A stretch of DNA of 64,000 bases from Microlunatus speluncae (GCF_009299835.1 NZ_VKCZ01000012.1:121162-185161); one strand, 5' to 3'. Positions 43,401 through 52,900 are shown, counted from the stretch's first letter. Made by a program: numbers and translations. Notes: generated by a model from the letters alone, not told the origin.

Positions 43401-45127
43401 CCATCACTCTCCCGATCCCATCCCGAGGCAGGTTTCTAGCCAGAGTTGTTCGCCCTCACTGGCTCCTTTTGCTCGGCGACGTCGCCGTCGGCGTCGCGTT
43501 CTTCCTATGTGCGCTGGTGCCGGGCTTGGCTCTCCGTGATTACCTTAATGCTCTGCCCGCACAAGGTTCGGCGGTCATGGTGCCGGTCTTGCCTTTGGTG
43601 GTCTTCCTCGTGTTCAAGGTGTTGAATGCGGCCGGCGCTGCTGGATGGATGGCCATCGACACGGTGTTCCGCTTCCGCATCTACGACACCGTGCGCATGC
43701 GCCTGGCCGACCAGGCCTTCCGCCGACCTGGCGCACTCCCTCCGCCGGTACCCACCGGTGACCTGCTCTCGCGCTACCGCGACGACGCTGTTGAGGTCGC
43801 TGAGATCGTGGGCAAACGCGGACTACAGTTGGTAACGTCCTCGCTCGCGCTCAGCGTGACCTCGCTGGTGGTGCTGTTCACTATCAACATCGAGGTCACC
43901 GCGCTGGCCGTGCTCCCCACCCTGTTGATCGCCGTTATTGCCTTCCTCGCCAGCAAGAAAATCAAGTCCTTGCAGGCTCAAGCACGCACAAGCGCCGGCG
44001 ACGTATCAGGGTTTCTGCGCGATGTCTTTGCTGGTGCCGAGACCATCAAGGTCGCCAACGCCGCTGGCCGGATCGTCGATCGCACTCGCGCGTTGAACTG
44101 CAGCCGGCGCCACGCCGAAGTCCTCAACGCCACCATCGGGGAAGTGCTGGCCGCCAGTCAGAACATCGTGATCGTGCTCGGCACCGCCCTTGTGATGCTC
44201 GTCGCAGCCGACCAGATGCGGGTCGGGACTTTCCTGGTCGGCGACTTCGCCTACTTCGTCTACGCACTCGGCACCATGGGCACCCTCGTCGACGCTCTGG
44301 GCCGATTCATCAGTAGATACCAACGTTTCTCGATCACCTGTCAGCGGCTCGAAGCCATCCTCCCTGGGGCTGGCCTACTCAGCCTCACCGAGCAACCCAC
44401 GGTCTGCGCAACACTCTCTGGCAGCCACGAAGCCATCGAGTCTGCGCGCCTCGACGTCCACCAGCTCAGTTACGTCCACCCCGACGGCAGTACCGGTATC
44501 AACGATGTCAGCTTCACCGTCGCCCCAGGACAACTCGTCGTCATCTCAGGGCCAGTCGGCTCGGGCAAGACCACACTCGTCCGAACGCTCCTCGGGCTGC
44601 TGCCCAGAACCGGTGGCACCATCGCCATCGGCGGGAAGGACCTGCCAGCCGAGACGTCTCTCGTCCCACCGCGGGCCACCTACACCCCACAGAATCCCGG
44701 AGCCCTCAGTGGGTCACTGCGCGAAAACGTCCTGCTCGGGGCACCGGACGATCGTCTCTACGACGCCCTCCAACGATCCGCGCTGGCCCGTGACATTCCG
44801 AACCTCCTCGACGGTGTCAACACCGCCATTGGCCCCCGAGGGCACAAGCTCTCCGGTGGGCAACGGCACCGACTAGCTGCCGCACGTATGTTTGCTCACC
44901 CAGCCGCTGTGCTCGTCATTGATGACCTGTCCGCCGCCCTCGATGCACACACCGAACACGAGCTCGTTGGGTCGCTGATCGCCGACCGGGCATCAATCCT
45001 GATCGTCGTCTCCAACCGGCCGACTCTTCACCAGCACGCAAACATCCGCATACACATGGATCAAGGCACAGCAATCATCACAGACTTGGCCAAACGAGGG
45101 CAGGCAGAACCCGGCGAGCTGCGATGA
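43397..45127 (+). CDS. ABC exporter half-transporter, subunit 2
   Basis: The ATG overlaps the subunit 1 stop in ATGA. The 576-residue protein has a six-helix membrane domain and an ATPase domain with Walker A GPVGSGKTT and a canonical LSGGQRHRLA signature. Its Walker B VLVIDDLSA has aspartate in place of the catalytic glutamate. Its defects complement those of subunit 1, so the pair forms a heterodimer with one competent site. It probably exports the product of this region from the cytoplasm. Confidence 0.9.
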   Translation: MTITLPIPSRGRFLARVVRPHWLLLLGDVAVGVAFFLCALVPGLALRDYLNALPAQGSAVMVPVLPLVVFLVFKVLNAAGAAGWMAIDTVFRFRIYDTVRMRLADQAFRRPGALPPPVPTGDLLSRYRDDAVEVAEIVGKRGLQLVTSSLALSVTSLVVLFTINIEVTALAVLPTLLIAVIAFLASKKIKSLQAQARTSAGDVSGFLRDVFAGAETIKVANAAGRIVDRTRALNCSRRHAEVLNATIGEVLAASQNIVIVLGTALVMLVAADQMRVGTFLVGDFAYFVYALGTMGTLVDALGRFISRYQRFSITCQRLEAILPGAGLLSLTEQPTVCATLSGSHEAIESARLDVHQLSYVHPDGSTGINDVSFTVAPGQLVVISGPVGSGKTTLVRTLLGLLPRTGGTIAIGGKDLPAETSLVPPRATYTPQNPGALSGSLRENVLLGAPDDRLYDALQRSALARDIPNLLDGVNTAIGPRGHKLSGGQRHRLAAARMFAHPAAVLVIDDLSAALDAHTEHELVGSLIADRASILIVVSNRPTLHQHANIRIHMDQGTAIITDLAKRGQAEPGELR

Positions 45128-45182
45128 AGTCGCTTCTGGCTGAATCACAGTTGGTGCCGGTCCTTTGCGAGAGGATTGGTGT

Positions 45183-45320
45183 CATGCCGAAGCAGTATCC
45201 GAAAGGGACCGGAATCGTGCGGTCCGCATGCTTCAAGGTCATTTGAATGAGTACGACACGCCGTATCTGGCGTGCAAGGTGATTGCGCCGAAGGTCGGAG
45301 TCCGTCTGGAATCAGTTTGT
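45183..45320 (+). pseudogene. IS3-type OrfA remnant
   Basis: MPKQYPKG at the start and, in another frame, RNRAVRMLQGHLNEYDTPYL and ACKVIAPKVGVRLESV match the N-terminal half of a second kind of IS3-family OrfA. One indel separates the pieces and the rest is missing. The following 600 bp (45321-45940) show no supportable gene and look like further decayed mobile DNA. Confidence 0.65.
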
Positions 45321-45945
45321 CTCCTGATCACTTGCGTCGGACGCAAATCGCCCTTCCTCCTCGAACTGACCAAGGACGGCGCGGTCGCCGTCCGGTCTGC
45401 GGCAGATGAGGGACATCACACGACCGTCTGCCCCGATGTATCAATGACGGATCATGATCAAACGAAACGGAAGCACGGACCGTTCCTCGCCTGTGCTGGC
45501 TACCCCCAGTGCACCCAGAAACCTGAAGATCGACAACGCCTCGTCGACCATGAAGCCAACCAACCGACGACAGGTTCGCCGTGTTCGCCGGAACGGAGGA
45601 TAATAGGCCTGAACTGGACCTCCCAGGACGCCTGATACGCCAACGACAGCAGCACCGCCGTGCCTGACGGATCCCGGCACTCCCCGATCGCCGGGTGTTG
45701 GTCCACTTGGCGATCGAACACGACCAGCGTTCAGTTGTCGGGGCAACAGGTCATTTTCAGTGTCAGCGGGGTCCGGAACAGTGTTGTGGTGTTCCCGACG
45801 AACGGAGTGTGAGCATGGCAAGCAGCCGCAGGTACTACAGCGTGGGCATGCGGGCCGCCCTTGCCGTGCGCGGTGCCGATCGTGACGAAGGTCAGTCAGA
45901 AGTACCGATTCAACCTTGAGCACGCGCACATTCGGGCATCGGCGG

Positions 45946-46703
45946 TCACCGGCCCGGGCCGACGGCGGAGCGGGCAAGGAAAACGCGACGAGTTCGGCAA
46001 CCTGATTCCTGCTGTGCACTCGGTAGGCGTGTTCTGAAGCGCTGGAGCGAGGAAGTCAGCCACGTGCATGATCGCGGTGGCGGCGTCGGTGATGTCGCCG
46101 GCTGCTGCGGTCTGGCCGGCGAGGCGCCGGTATTCGCGTTGCCAGTCGTCGGGAATCGTGAATGTTTCGAGCCGTGGCATCGCGGATGCGGTTCGTTGGC
46201 GTCGATCGCGAGTTGGGATCCCCGCAGGTTGACGGTCTGTGTGCGAGTGATGACGACCAGGTCGAGGAGGTCCTTGACGCGGCCGTGCGCCGTCCGCCCG
46301 GGATAGTTGTCGTACATGGTGGCACTGACCTTCTCGGCGTTTGGTCGGCGATTGGGAAGATCCGGTACGGGTGGGGTGTCGATCGGTCGTGCCAGGACGA
46401 GTCGGTTAGCCGGCTCGATCGTCTCGACGGGTGGAGAACCTACCACGATGTCGATCGGATCTCGCTGATTCGCCTGCCGTGTCGGCGTCCGTGCAGGCGA
46501 ACGTGCCCGTCGGGTCTATACGTCTGGTTGGTTGTCGCCGCTCGGGACGGCCGGGTCGAGCCCGGTGGCGACTGTTCGAGTGAGGTTGAATCGAATCGAA
46601 GATGATCATCAAGGTCGCGACCGGCCGTGCGTTGGAGCATCTCGACGGCCTCGTCGAGGTCGGTCGATCGGCTGGCGGAGAGGTCGATGCCCTGCGTGGC
46701 CAT
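45946..46703 (-). pseudogene. AbiEii-type nucleotidyltransferase toxin remnant
   Basis: MATQGIDLSASRSTDLDEAV with DLDDHLRF resembles the nucleotidyltransferase front of AbiEii toxins. In another frame VKDLLDLVVITRTQTV resembles the YRDLVDLVLI block, and RLETFTIPDDWQREYRRLAG with ITDAATAIMHVADFLAPAL resembles the C-terminal helix region. Frameshifts separate the blocks. No AbiEi antitoxin gene was found. The locus probably once encoded a type IV toxin-antitoxin or abortive infection system. Confidence 0.65.
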
Positions 46704-46983
46704 ACGACTTCATCAACGCGATCAGCCAGAACAAGGGGGCGGAGTTCCGCCCCGTGCGAGCTGCCGTCTCAGCCCTGGAGTGTCGTTACTTTCGAGGGAG
46801 GTTTCGCCGAGGGTAAGGGGCGTGCCAGCATTTTACCAACGGCAGGGTGTCCTGGATGAGCATGCGCTAGACCGCGCGGGTCCGACTATCCAACTCAGGA
46901 TGGATTCGGTGCATCCGCACCGTCTGGGCCCAGACAGCTCCGGCCACCTCGGGGAGCGGGCCCTGCCACCCTCTCCCTTGCAT

Positions 46984-47559
46984 TCAACGTCGGACGCGGT
47001 AGCGGATGTGGGTTGCGTCTGGGGTGTCGATGACGCGGACGATCTCCAGCTCGACTTCCGAAGGTAGGACGTCGAAGAGTCGCCGTCCTCTGCCCAACAG
47101 CACCGGGATCTGATGGATCTGCAGCTCGTCCAGGACGCCGGCCTCGAGCGCGCTGCGGGCGACGTAGCCGCCGATCACGTACACGTTTCGGCCTCCGGCG
47201 GCTTCGTGGGCCTGTTTCATCGCACTTTCGATCCCATCGTTGACATAGGTCACCTTCGGGTATCCCCAACGAGCAGGCGGGGGTGGTGGACGATGGCTGG
47301 GAACGAAGATCGGGGAGCTGCCGGGATGTTCACCACCCCAGTGATCCATCAGCTCGGCAGTACGCCGGCCCGCGACGGTCGCCCCGCACGCGCTCAACTC
47401 GTCGCCCAACTCTTGGACCTGCGCTGACAGTGAGCTGGACTCAGCGCTGGAACCGTGCCAGTCGTGCAGCCGGGTTCCATCGTTGCCGCCGAGCACATCG
47501 TTTTCGTCGGAGATGTAGCCGTCGAGGGACATCGACATGAACAGAATGGATTTGGACAT
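46984..47559 (-). CDS. Dihydrofolate reductase family protein (RibD C-terminal-like), copy 1
   Basis: The 191-residue protein starts MSKSILFMSMSLDGYISDEN and ends with HQIPVLLGRGRRLFDVLPSE, the first and last conserved blocks of the RibD-C/DHFR-like family of putative NADPH reductases. VYVIGGYVARSALEAGVLDE is the cofactor loop (GG). It is about 70% similar to the copy at 49345-49914. The substrate is unknown. Confidence 0.88.
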   Translation of the reverse strand: MSKSILFMSMSLDGYISDENDVLGGNDGTRLHDWHGSSAESSSLSAQVQELGDELSACGATVAGRRTAELMDHWGGEHPGSSPIFVPSHRPPPPPARWGYPKVTYVNDGIESAMKQAHEAAGGRNVYVIGGYVARSALEAGVLDELQIHQIPVLLGRGRRLFDVLPSEVELEIVRVIDTPDATHIRYRVRR

Positions 47560-48046
47560 CGGACATCCTTGTCGGTCTTAGGTTCGGGTGGACAGAAAGT
47601 TCGCGTGCGCGGTCGATGCGTGGTGTGCCACGAACTCATCGCCCGCGCGTGGAACCTTCTTCCGGATGCACCAGGTCGCCGGTCTTGGTTGGTGCGGTCC
47701 GGTGCGTCAACGAAGGCTTCAGTGTTGATCATCGCCCGTCTGTGGATGTCACGGACTGCGGATCACGTCAGCTCGTGATCTCTGCCCGTCTCGCTCATCG
47801 ATGATTGTTCTGGCAGCCCACGCTGGCTGCTTTAGCCTTCACCTTCCGGGCCGAGACGTCCAATCGAAACAATGAATAGAACCCATCGACCGAGTCGATC
47901 AGTGGGCTACATTTCATGGTGGCCGGGTAAAGGCGTTCGCTACGGATGTGCGGAATCTGCTGCGGGTACGGTGCCGAGGGCCTCTTATGGAATTGGCCAG
48001 GCGACACCTGAGTGATTTCAGAGGTCGGACTGATAGCGTCCATTGC
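47560..48046. other. Gap without a supportable gene
   Basis: No frame here shows family similarity. Bases 47855-47906 carry one copy of a 53-bp dispersed repeat described separately. The rest looks like decayed coding DNA. Confidence 0.5.
47855..47906. repeat. Dispersed repeat, copy A (partner at 60474-60527)
   Basis: GACGTCCAATCGAAACAATG opens a segment that matches 60474-60527 at roughly 44 of 53 positions. On the minus strand both copies translate to similar peptides (LIDSVDGFYSLFRLDVSA here, MINSADDIYSLFPLDVSA there), so they may be remnants of one small gene. Confidence 0.65.
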
Positions 48047-48913
48047 ATGCTTGTGGCCGTCGGATCACGGAATCCCGTGAAGATCGAGTCGGTCAGACTG
48101 GCGTTCGAAGCAGTGTGGCCGGACGAAACCTGGATGATCGAGGGATGTTCCGTGACGTCACAGGTGTCGGACCAACCCATGACTGCTGACGAAGCCAGAC
48201 GCGGTGCCAGGTCCCGGGCGATCAAGGCGCTCGCGGTGCCTGGAGCGAATTTCGGTGTCGGATTGGAGGGCGGGCTCGAACAGATCGATGGCGTCTGGTT
48301 CAACAGCGGTTGGGTTGACATCGTCGGTAAGAAGGGCGGACTTCACGGGATCGGCGCTACCCTCAAGCTGATCGTGCCGCCCCCCGTGATGGACATCGTC
48401 CACTCTGGTCAGGAGCTAGGCCAAGCCTGCGATGTCGTTTTCCAGCAAACGAATTCGAAGCAGGACAATGGGCACTTCGGCCTCATGACCAACAACGTCA
48501 TCGACCGGACGGGGGCATTCCGCGACGCGGTGGTCGCGGCACTCGCTCGTTCCTCCATCCCGAACTCATGGCGGACTCCGGAAAGAATGTGCGGGGTGGT
48601 TGAAGCGCCGAACTGTCCTCCGCGACTGAGCACGGCATGGTCCTGCCAGCACTCGGCGAACTCCGGACTGGTCGCACTGTGGTCGTTGATCATCTTCTGC
48701 AGACGTTGGTCACCGTCGTACTCGGCGCTGATCGCCCTGAGTCTGGCCACCACCGCACGAGTGTCCTGCTCCCAGTCCGCCAGTCGCTCCAGAGCTTCGG
48801 GCGCTTGGAGCATCCAGCGCAGCACTACACCGTCGATCCGGCCGACGTACCCGAGCACCTCGCCCAGCGGTCCCGGGCGGCCGACGCCATCCGCGCCGGT
48901 CACCCCGGTCTGA
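48047..48913 (+). CDS. DUF84/YjjX-type inosine/xanthosine triphosphatase with C-terminal frameshift
   Basis: The ATG at 48047 opens MLVAVGSRNPVKIESVRLAF, then QPMTADEARRGARSRAIKAL, FGVGLEGGLEQIDGVWFNSG and NGHFGLMTNNVIDRTGAFRD, all diagnostic of the DUF84 house-cleaning NTPase family, which hydrolyses ITP and XTP. After about residue 167 the sequence departs from the family. In the next frame RFLHPELMADSGKNVRGG and a stop at 48601-48603 supply the expected end. A one-base deletion in CGTTCCTCC (about 48549) explains this and extends the frame to 48913 through antisense DNA. The core fold is intact, so activity may persist. Confidence 0.8.
   Translation: MLVAVGSRNPVKIESVRLAFEAVWPDETWMIEGCSVTSQVSDQPMTADEARRGARSRAIKALAVPGANFGVGLEGGLEQIDGVWFNSGWVDIVGKKGGLHGIGATLKLIVPPPVMDIVHSGQELGQACDVVFQQTNSKQDNGHFGLMTNNVIDRTGAFRDAVVAALARSSIPNSWRTPERMCGVVEAPNCPPRLSTAWSCQHSANSGLVALWSLIIFCRRWSPSYSALIALSLATTARVSCSQSASRSRASGAWSIQRSTTPSIRPTYPSTSPSGPGRPTPSAPVTPV
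48589..48813 (-). pseudogene. Fragment of an XRE/MmyB-type regulator
   Basis: MLQAPEALERLADWEQDTRA, VVARLRAISAEYDGDQRL and NDHSATSPEFAECWQDHAVL resemble the ligand-binding domain of MmyB-like XRE regulators. There is no DNA-binding part, and the sequence overlaps the extended frame of the DUF84 gene. It is a truncated remnant. Confidence 0.55.
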
Positions 48914-49092
48914 TCAAGACCCGGCTGACCCGATTGGACGACGGCACGTTGACCGACACCTGGCACTGGGACACGGCCGAGCAGATGCGCGCTGCGTTCG
49001 CCGACGCACTGAGGATCCCCACGATAGGACCGGCGATGGCTCTGATTCGGGACAACTCCGCCTTGAACGGCGAGGTGATCGACGAGCGCTAG
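48861..49092 (+). pseudogene. Fragment of an antibiotic-monooxygenase-type protein
   Basis: The plus strand reads HPGLIKTRLTRLDDGTLTDT, WHWDTAEQMRAAFADAL and ends NSALNGEVIDER before a stop at 49090-49092. This resembles the C-terminal half of small ABM-domain or DUF proteins. The N-terminal half is missing or replaced by the regulator fragment on the other strand. Confidence 0.4.
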
Positions 49093-49344
49093 CGGCGCGA
49101 GTTGCGAACCTAACGATCTTGCATCCAACGGGGCAGTCACCAGACCCCGGTGGCGCCCTCGTCGGTCACCCGCGAGGTTGACCCCTCGTGTGCGTCAGTA
49201 TTCATTCAACCTCGGGGGAACCGCACGGATGATCAACTTCGGCCGACCTTGTCACTCTTGCCTCTGTACGAGTCACCGTAGTGTGCGCGACTCCCGCTGG
49301 GGAAGGGGACAGTCGATTGCGAAGGGTCGACCTCGGCGCGTCTC

Positions 49345-49914
49345 TCAGCGTCGGACACGGTAGCGGATATGAGTGGCCTCCGGGGTATCGATCACCCGGA
49401 GGATGTCGAGCTCCACTTCCTTTGGCAACTCGTCGAACAAGCGACGGCCGCGACCTAGCAGCACCGGGATCTGGTGGATCTGCAACTCGTCCAGCACGCC
49501 GGCAGCGAGCGCCGTCTGTGCCGTGTAGCCGCCGTGGACCTGCACATCCTTGCCGTCGGCAAGCTCCTTCGCCAGGGCCATCGCGCTCTCGATCCCGTCG
49601 GTCACATAGGTGACCAAGGGATAGCCGCGGGCGGCCGGACCGGGCGGCCGGTGGCTGGGCACAACGATCGGACGTCCCTGGCTGGAACCGCCCCAATGGT
49701 CGATGAGTTCGACGGTCCGCCGGCCGGCCAGCACCGCACCACACCCGGAGAGCTCATCGACAAGTTCCTTCGCTGGCCCCGTCAACTTCGCGAACTCTCC
49801 GCCGGGTGCGAACCAGTCGTGCAACCGCTGGCCGTCGAGACCGCCGAGCATGTCCGTGGGATCCGCGACATATCCGTCCAGGGACATGGACATGAACAAG
49901 ACAGATTTGCTCAT
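49345..49914 (-). CDS. Dihydrofolate reductase family protein (RibD C-terminal-like), copy 2
   Basis: From the ATG at 49914 the 189-residue protein repeats the family blocks: MSKSVLFMSMSLDGYVADPT, VQVHGGYTAQTALAAGVLDE and HQIPVLLGRGRRLFDELPKE. The two copies end identically (THIRYRVRR) and are on the same strand 1.8 kb apart with unrelated DNA between, so they arose by duplication or separate acquisition. Function as an NADPH-dependent reductase is inferred. Confidence 0.88.
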   Translation of the reverse strand: MSKSVLFMSMSLDGYVADPTDMLGGLDGQRLHDWFAPGGEFAKLTGPAKELVDELSGCGAVLAGRRTVELIDHWGGSSQGRPIVVPSHRPPGPAARGYPLVTYVTDGIESAMALAKELADGKDVQVHGGYTAQTALAAGVLDELQIHQIPVLLGRGRRLFDELPKEVELDILRVIDTPEATHIRYRVRR

Positions 49915-50072
49915 TTCGAGCTGGTCCTTTCGGTCGAAGTGGTCACCATGATCAAAGCGTGAACTGCGCGAGAGCCTTCGTCTAATGTCAAATCTCATGC
50001 TCGGTTATAGATGTCGTCGATAGATGGCGGGCGTCATTCGGCCACGCGTCGTGCTCTACTTCGAGTGAGGAG

Positions 50073-50639
50073 GTGACAGACTTGATCATGATCGACACGC
50101 AACGGATGACACTGCGTGGTTGGCGCCTTGACGACCTGGACCCACTCTCCGCGATCGACGGCGATCCCGAGGTCATGCGGTTCATCGGCGACGGGTCGGT
50201 ACGGACCCGGGATCAGACCGCCGCTGCGATCTCCTCGATGACTCGGGCGTGGAGTGACCACGGATTCGGCATCTTTGCGGTCGAGCTTCGTGCAACCCGA
50301 GAGCTGGCCGGATGGGTCGGATTGGCCATTCCTTCTTTCCTGCCCGAGGTCCTGCCGGCCGTCGAGATCGGCTGGCGACTGGCGCGACGATTCTGGGGAC
50401 GGGGCCTGGCCACCGAGGCCGCGCAAGAGGCATTGAGCTTCGGGTTCGAGGGTGTCGGTTTGGACGAGATCATCAGCATCTGCCATATCCACAACGACGC
50501 ATCGGTCCGCATCATGACGAAGCTCGGAATGCGACCGGACCGAGTGACCACCACGCCGTCCGGCCAGCCGGTACGGGTCCTGGCAATCAACCGCAGCCAC
50601 TGGAGCGATATAGGTGACGTGCAAGATGGCCAGCTGTGA
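50073..50639 (+). CDS. GNAT family N-acetyltransferase (RimJ/RimL type)
   Basis: The GTG at 50073 gives 188 residues. TQRMTLRGWRLDDLDPLSAI, AVEIGWRLARRFWGRGLATE (the acetyl-CoA loop RxxxGxG/A) and FEGVGLDEIISICHIHNDAS followed by SVRIMTKLGM are the conserved blocks of the RimJ/RimL group. The acceptor is unknown; relatives acetylate ribosomal protein termini or antibiotics. Overlaps or adjoins the next GNAT gene on the same strand. Confidence 0.88.
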   Translation: MTDLIMIDTQRMTLRGWRLDDLDPLSAIDGDPEVMRFIGDGSVRTRDQTAAAISSMTRAWSDHGFGIFAVELRATRELAGWVGLAIPSFLPEVLPAVEIGWRLARRFWGRGLATEAAQEALSFGFEGVGLDEIISICHIHNDASVRIMTKLGMRPDRVTTTPSGQPVRVLAINRSHWSDIGDVQDGQL

Positions 50640-50788
50640 TCCTCTCCGGCCAGATTGATCTTGCGAATCGTGATCGATGCTGCGTTCGTCGGGCACTGAT
50701 GTCGGCTGTGGGAACCTGCCCGGCGGGTCGGCTACGAGGTGCTGATCATTCATCAGGTGACGTCGGAGCGTCGGTCGTAGGCTGTGGC

Positions 50789-51337
50789 ATGACTTCGGCG
50801 CTGCTCCTCGGGCGGTACGACATCCGCCTGCCTCGGCTGTCAGACGCGGAGGCTCTCGCGGCAGCCTACGATCAGAACCGCGATCACCTCGCGCCGTTCG
50901 AGCCGCGCCGATCCACGTCGTTTTACACGATCGAGGGCCAGCGGGAGTCCCTCGGTACCGCACTCGAGACGGCGCAACGGGACCAGGCAGCCAGCTGGCT
51001 GATCTTCGACGAGGAACGCATAGTCGGCCAGATGAACCTCAACTCCATCGTGCTCGGAGCCGCGCACTGCGCCCACGCGGGCTACTGGATCGATGGTGAT
51101 TACACCGGACAAGGACTGGCATCGGCGGCGCTTGAGTTCGCCTGCGCGACCGCCGTCGACCTTGGGCTCCACCGGATCGAGGCCGCGACACTCGTCGACA
51201 ACGTCGCGTCCAAGGCCGTGCTGCGTCGCTGCGGGTTCACGCCGATCGGCCGGGCACCGGCGTACCTGCACATCGATGGCGCGTGGCGCGACCACGATCT
51301 GTTTCAGCGCGTACTGCACGACAATCCGCCCGGCTGA
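50789..51337 (+). CDS. GNAT family N-acetyltransferase (RimJ type), second copy
   Basis: The ATG at 50789 gives 182 residues. YDIRLPRLSDAEALAAAYDQ, AHAGYWIDGDYTGQGLASAA and LEFACATAVDLGLHRIEAAT with DNVASKAVLRRCGFTPIG mark a RimJ-type acetyltransferase. It is followed by DHDLFQRVL at the end, typical of the group. It lies 150 bp after the first GNAT gene and may share its promoter. Confidence 0.9.
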   Translation: MTSALLLGRYDIRLPRLSDAEALAAAYDQNRDHLAPFEPRRSTSFYTIEGQRESLGTALETAQRDQAASWLIFDEERIVGQMNLNSIVLGAAHCAHAGYWIDGDYTGQGLASAALEFACATAVDLGLHRIEAATLVDNVASKAVLRRCGFTPIGRAPAYLHIDGAWRDHDLFQRVLHDNPPG

Positions 51338-51478
51338 CATCCGCAGGTCGACACTGCGCGCGAGCCTGGCGGCACCGGTGTTCGGCCTCATCGTCAGCGT
51401 CCGACGCAGCGAACGCCGCTGGACTGCTGCGATGCGGAACGGAGGCCGTAGTGCGTTGCAGAATCGCGTTGAGATCGA

Positions 51479-51901
51479 CTATGGATCCCCATGGTCGCGG
51501 GCGAGATCGTCGATGGTCCGGCCTGCGAGCAGCTGATCGAGAGTGGCAACCAGATCCGGGCATTCGGTTACGGGATGCTCATTCGGGCAGCTCACAGCGA
51601 GACGGAGGAAGACCTGCGCGCCACGCGCACGGGCGACCAGGGTCTCCAACCTGTCAATCTCATCCTCGGCTTGAACCCGCCACTCGGCGCCGGACTCATC
51701 CAGCATCACCGCTGCGGTGTCCAACGGCAGGCCGAGCTGGTGGACCAGCTGAATGAACGCGAGCCGGCGCAACTCACCTGTGCCGTACATCCGCCGGCCT
51801 GCCCGCCGTGCGGCTGGGGTCACCAGGCCGCGAGCCTCGTAATAGCGCAGCGCTGAAGGGCTCAGTCCAACGGAACGCGCAGCTTCACCAATAGATCGCA
51901 C
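51479..51901 (-). CDS. MerR-family transcriptional regulator
   Basis: The GTG at 51901 opens VRSIGEAARSVGLSPSALRY, the MerR helix-turn-helix, followed by YEARGLVTPAARRAGRRMYG (wing) and a coiled coil ending in a cysteine pair (LAVSCPNEHPVTECPDL). The two cysteines may form an effector or metal site. An ATG at 51949 would add 16 residues and overlap the divergent gene. It likely controls the divergent DUF1772 gene at 51948, whose upstream region has a TTGACC hexamer at 51909. Confidence 0.85.
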   Translation of the reverse strand: MRSIGEAARSVGLSPSALRYYEARGLVTPAARRAGRRMYGTGELRRLAFIQLVHQLGLPLDTAAVMLDESGAEWRVQAEDEIDRLETLVARARGAQVFLRLAVSCPNEHPVTECPDLVATLDQLLAGRTIDDLARDHGDP

Positions 51902-51947
51902 GCGACTATTTGACCTACAACCGGCTGCAAGTGCCAGTGTTGCGGCC

Positions 51948-52436
51948 ATGGAATCGGCCATCCACGTTCTCGGTGCGTTGCTCGTCATCCTCACATTGGT
52001 GCCCGCCCTCGCCCACGCGTTGGAGTTGCCCGGCAAACGACGGTTGGAGCCTGGCGAGTACGTCAGGCTCCAGCGGATCTACTATCCGGGCTTCACGGCA
52101 ATTGGCGTGGCGGAACCGTTAGCGATCGTCGCGCTGCTCGTGTCGATCTTGATGATGACACCGACCGGGACGGACGGAGGTCTCCGTTTGTTTGCGATGC
52201 TTGCGGTCGGAGCGGCACATGCGATCTATTGGGTCCGCGTACATCCGATCAATCGGGTCTGGCTGCAGGCCGAGCAGCTCACGGCAGCTGGATCGACGTT
52301 CTTCGCTGCGGGCCCCGGTATTGACGCCAGCGGCGTGACCTTTGTACGCGCCCGGCGGCAGTGGGAGCGCGGCCATGTGGCGCGTGCCGTCCTCGTCGGC
52401 GCCGCGATGGTCGCGACGCTCGTCGCGCTGGCCTGA
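51948..52436 (+). CDS. DUF1772-like membrane protein
   Basis: The 162-residue protein has four hydrophobic helices (IHVLGALLVILTLVPALAHA, GVAEPLAIVALLVSILMM, FAMLAVGAAHAIYWVRVHP and a C-terminal VLVGAAMVATLVALA) and a conserved AHALELPGKRRL segment typical of DUF1772/anthrone-oxygenase-like proteins. It is divergent from the merR gene and probably under its control. The role is unknown. Confidence 0.75.
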   Translation: MESAIHVLGALLVILTLVPALAHALELPGKRRLEPGEYVRLQRIYYPGFTAIGVAEPLAIVALLVSILMMTPTGTDGGLRLFAMLAVGAAHAIYWVRVHPINRVWLQAEQLTAAGSTFFAAGPGIDASGVTFVRARRQWERGHVARAVLVGAAMVATLVALA

Positions 52437-52900
52437 CGTGGGCCCCGTGATCGTCGACGAGACGTGACGGGTCTTGTGATCATGGACCGTTGGGGCATGT
52501 GGTCTGCCAGCCGCATCGGTGGCGACGAGGGACTTGTCATGCGAGGACGGCGGTCCGCGTCGTACGCGGATCTCGCGTTTGCAAACGTCATCGCGCGTTC
52601 AGCCTCTTCGGTCACGGCCGCCTTCGGTGGTCGTGGCTTGCCAGCGGTCCGTTGGCAGCGGGGCAGGGCTGGCGCTGCCCGGTGGAGGCGATCGTCGATG
52701 TCTGACGTATCGATGATATCTATGACAGTACGTGACATTTGCCAATAGACGCATCGGCTGCGGCGCTCCAGGCTATGACCAGGACTACGGCGGCGGCGCC
52801 AAATGCACAGCTGGCTAACTTGATCAACGGCGTCCGCGCCACCGTCGACGAGCGAGAAACCGGGTCGCTACCACACCGGTCAACTTCGAAAGGGGAAACT
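52437..52900. other. Gap with a sequence resembling the lysR upstream region
   Basis: No gene was supportable. Around 52698-52738 the sequence GTATCGATGATATCTATGAC and the bases after it resemble 61447-61484, just upstream of the lysR gene. Both copies precede a homologous small membrane protein gene. Confidence 0.5.
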
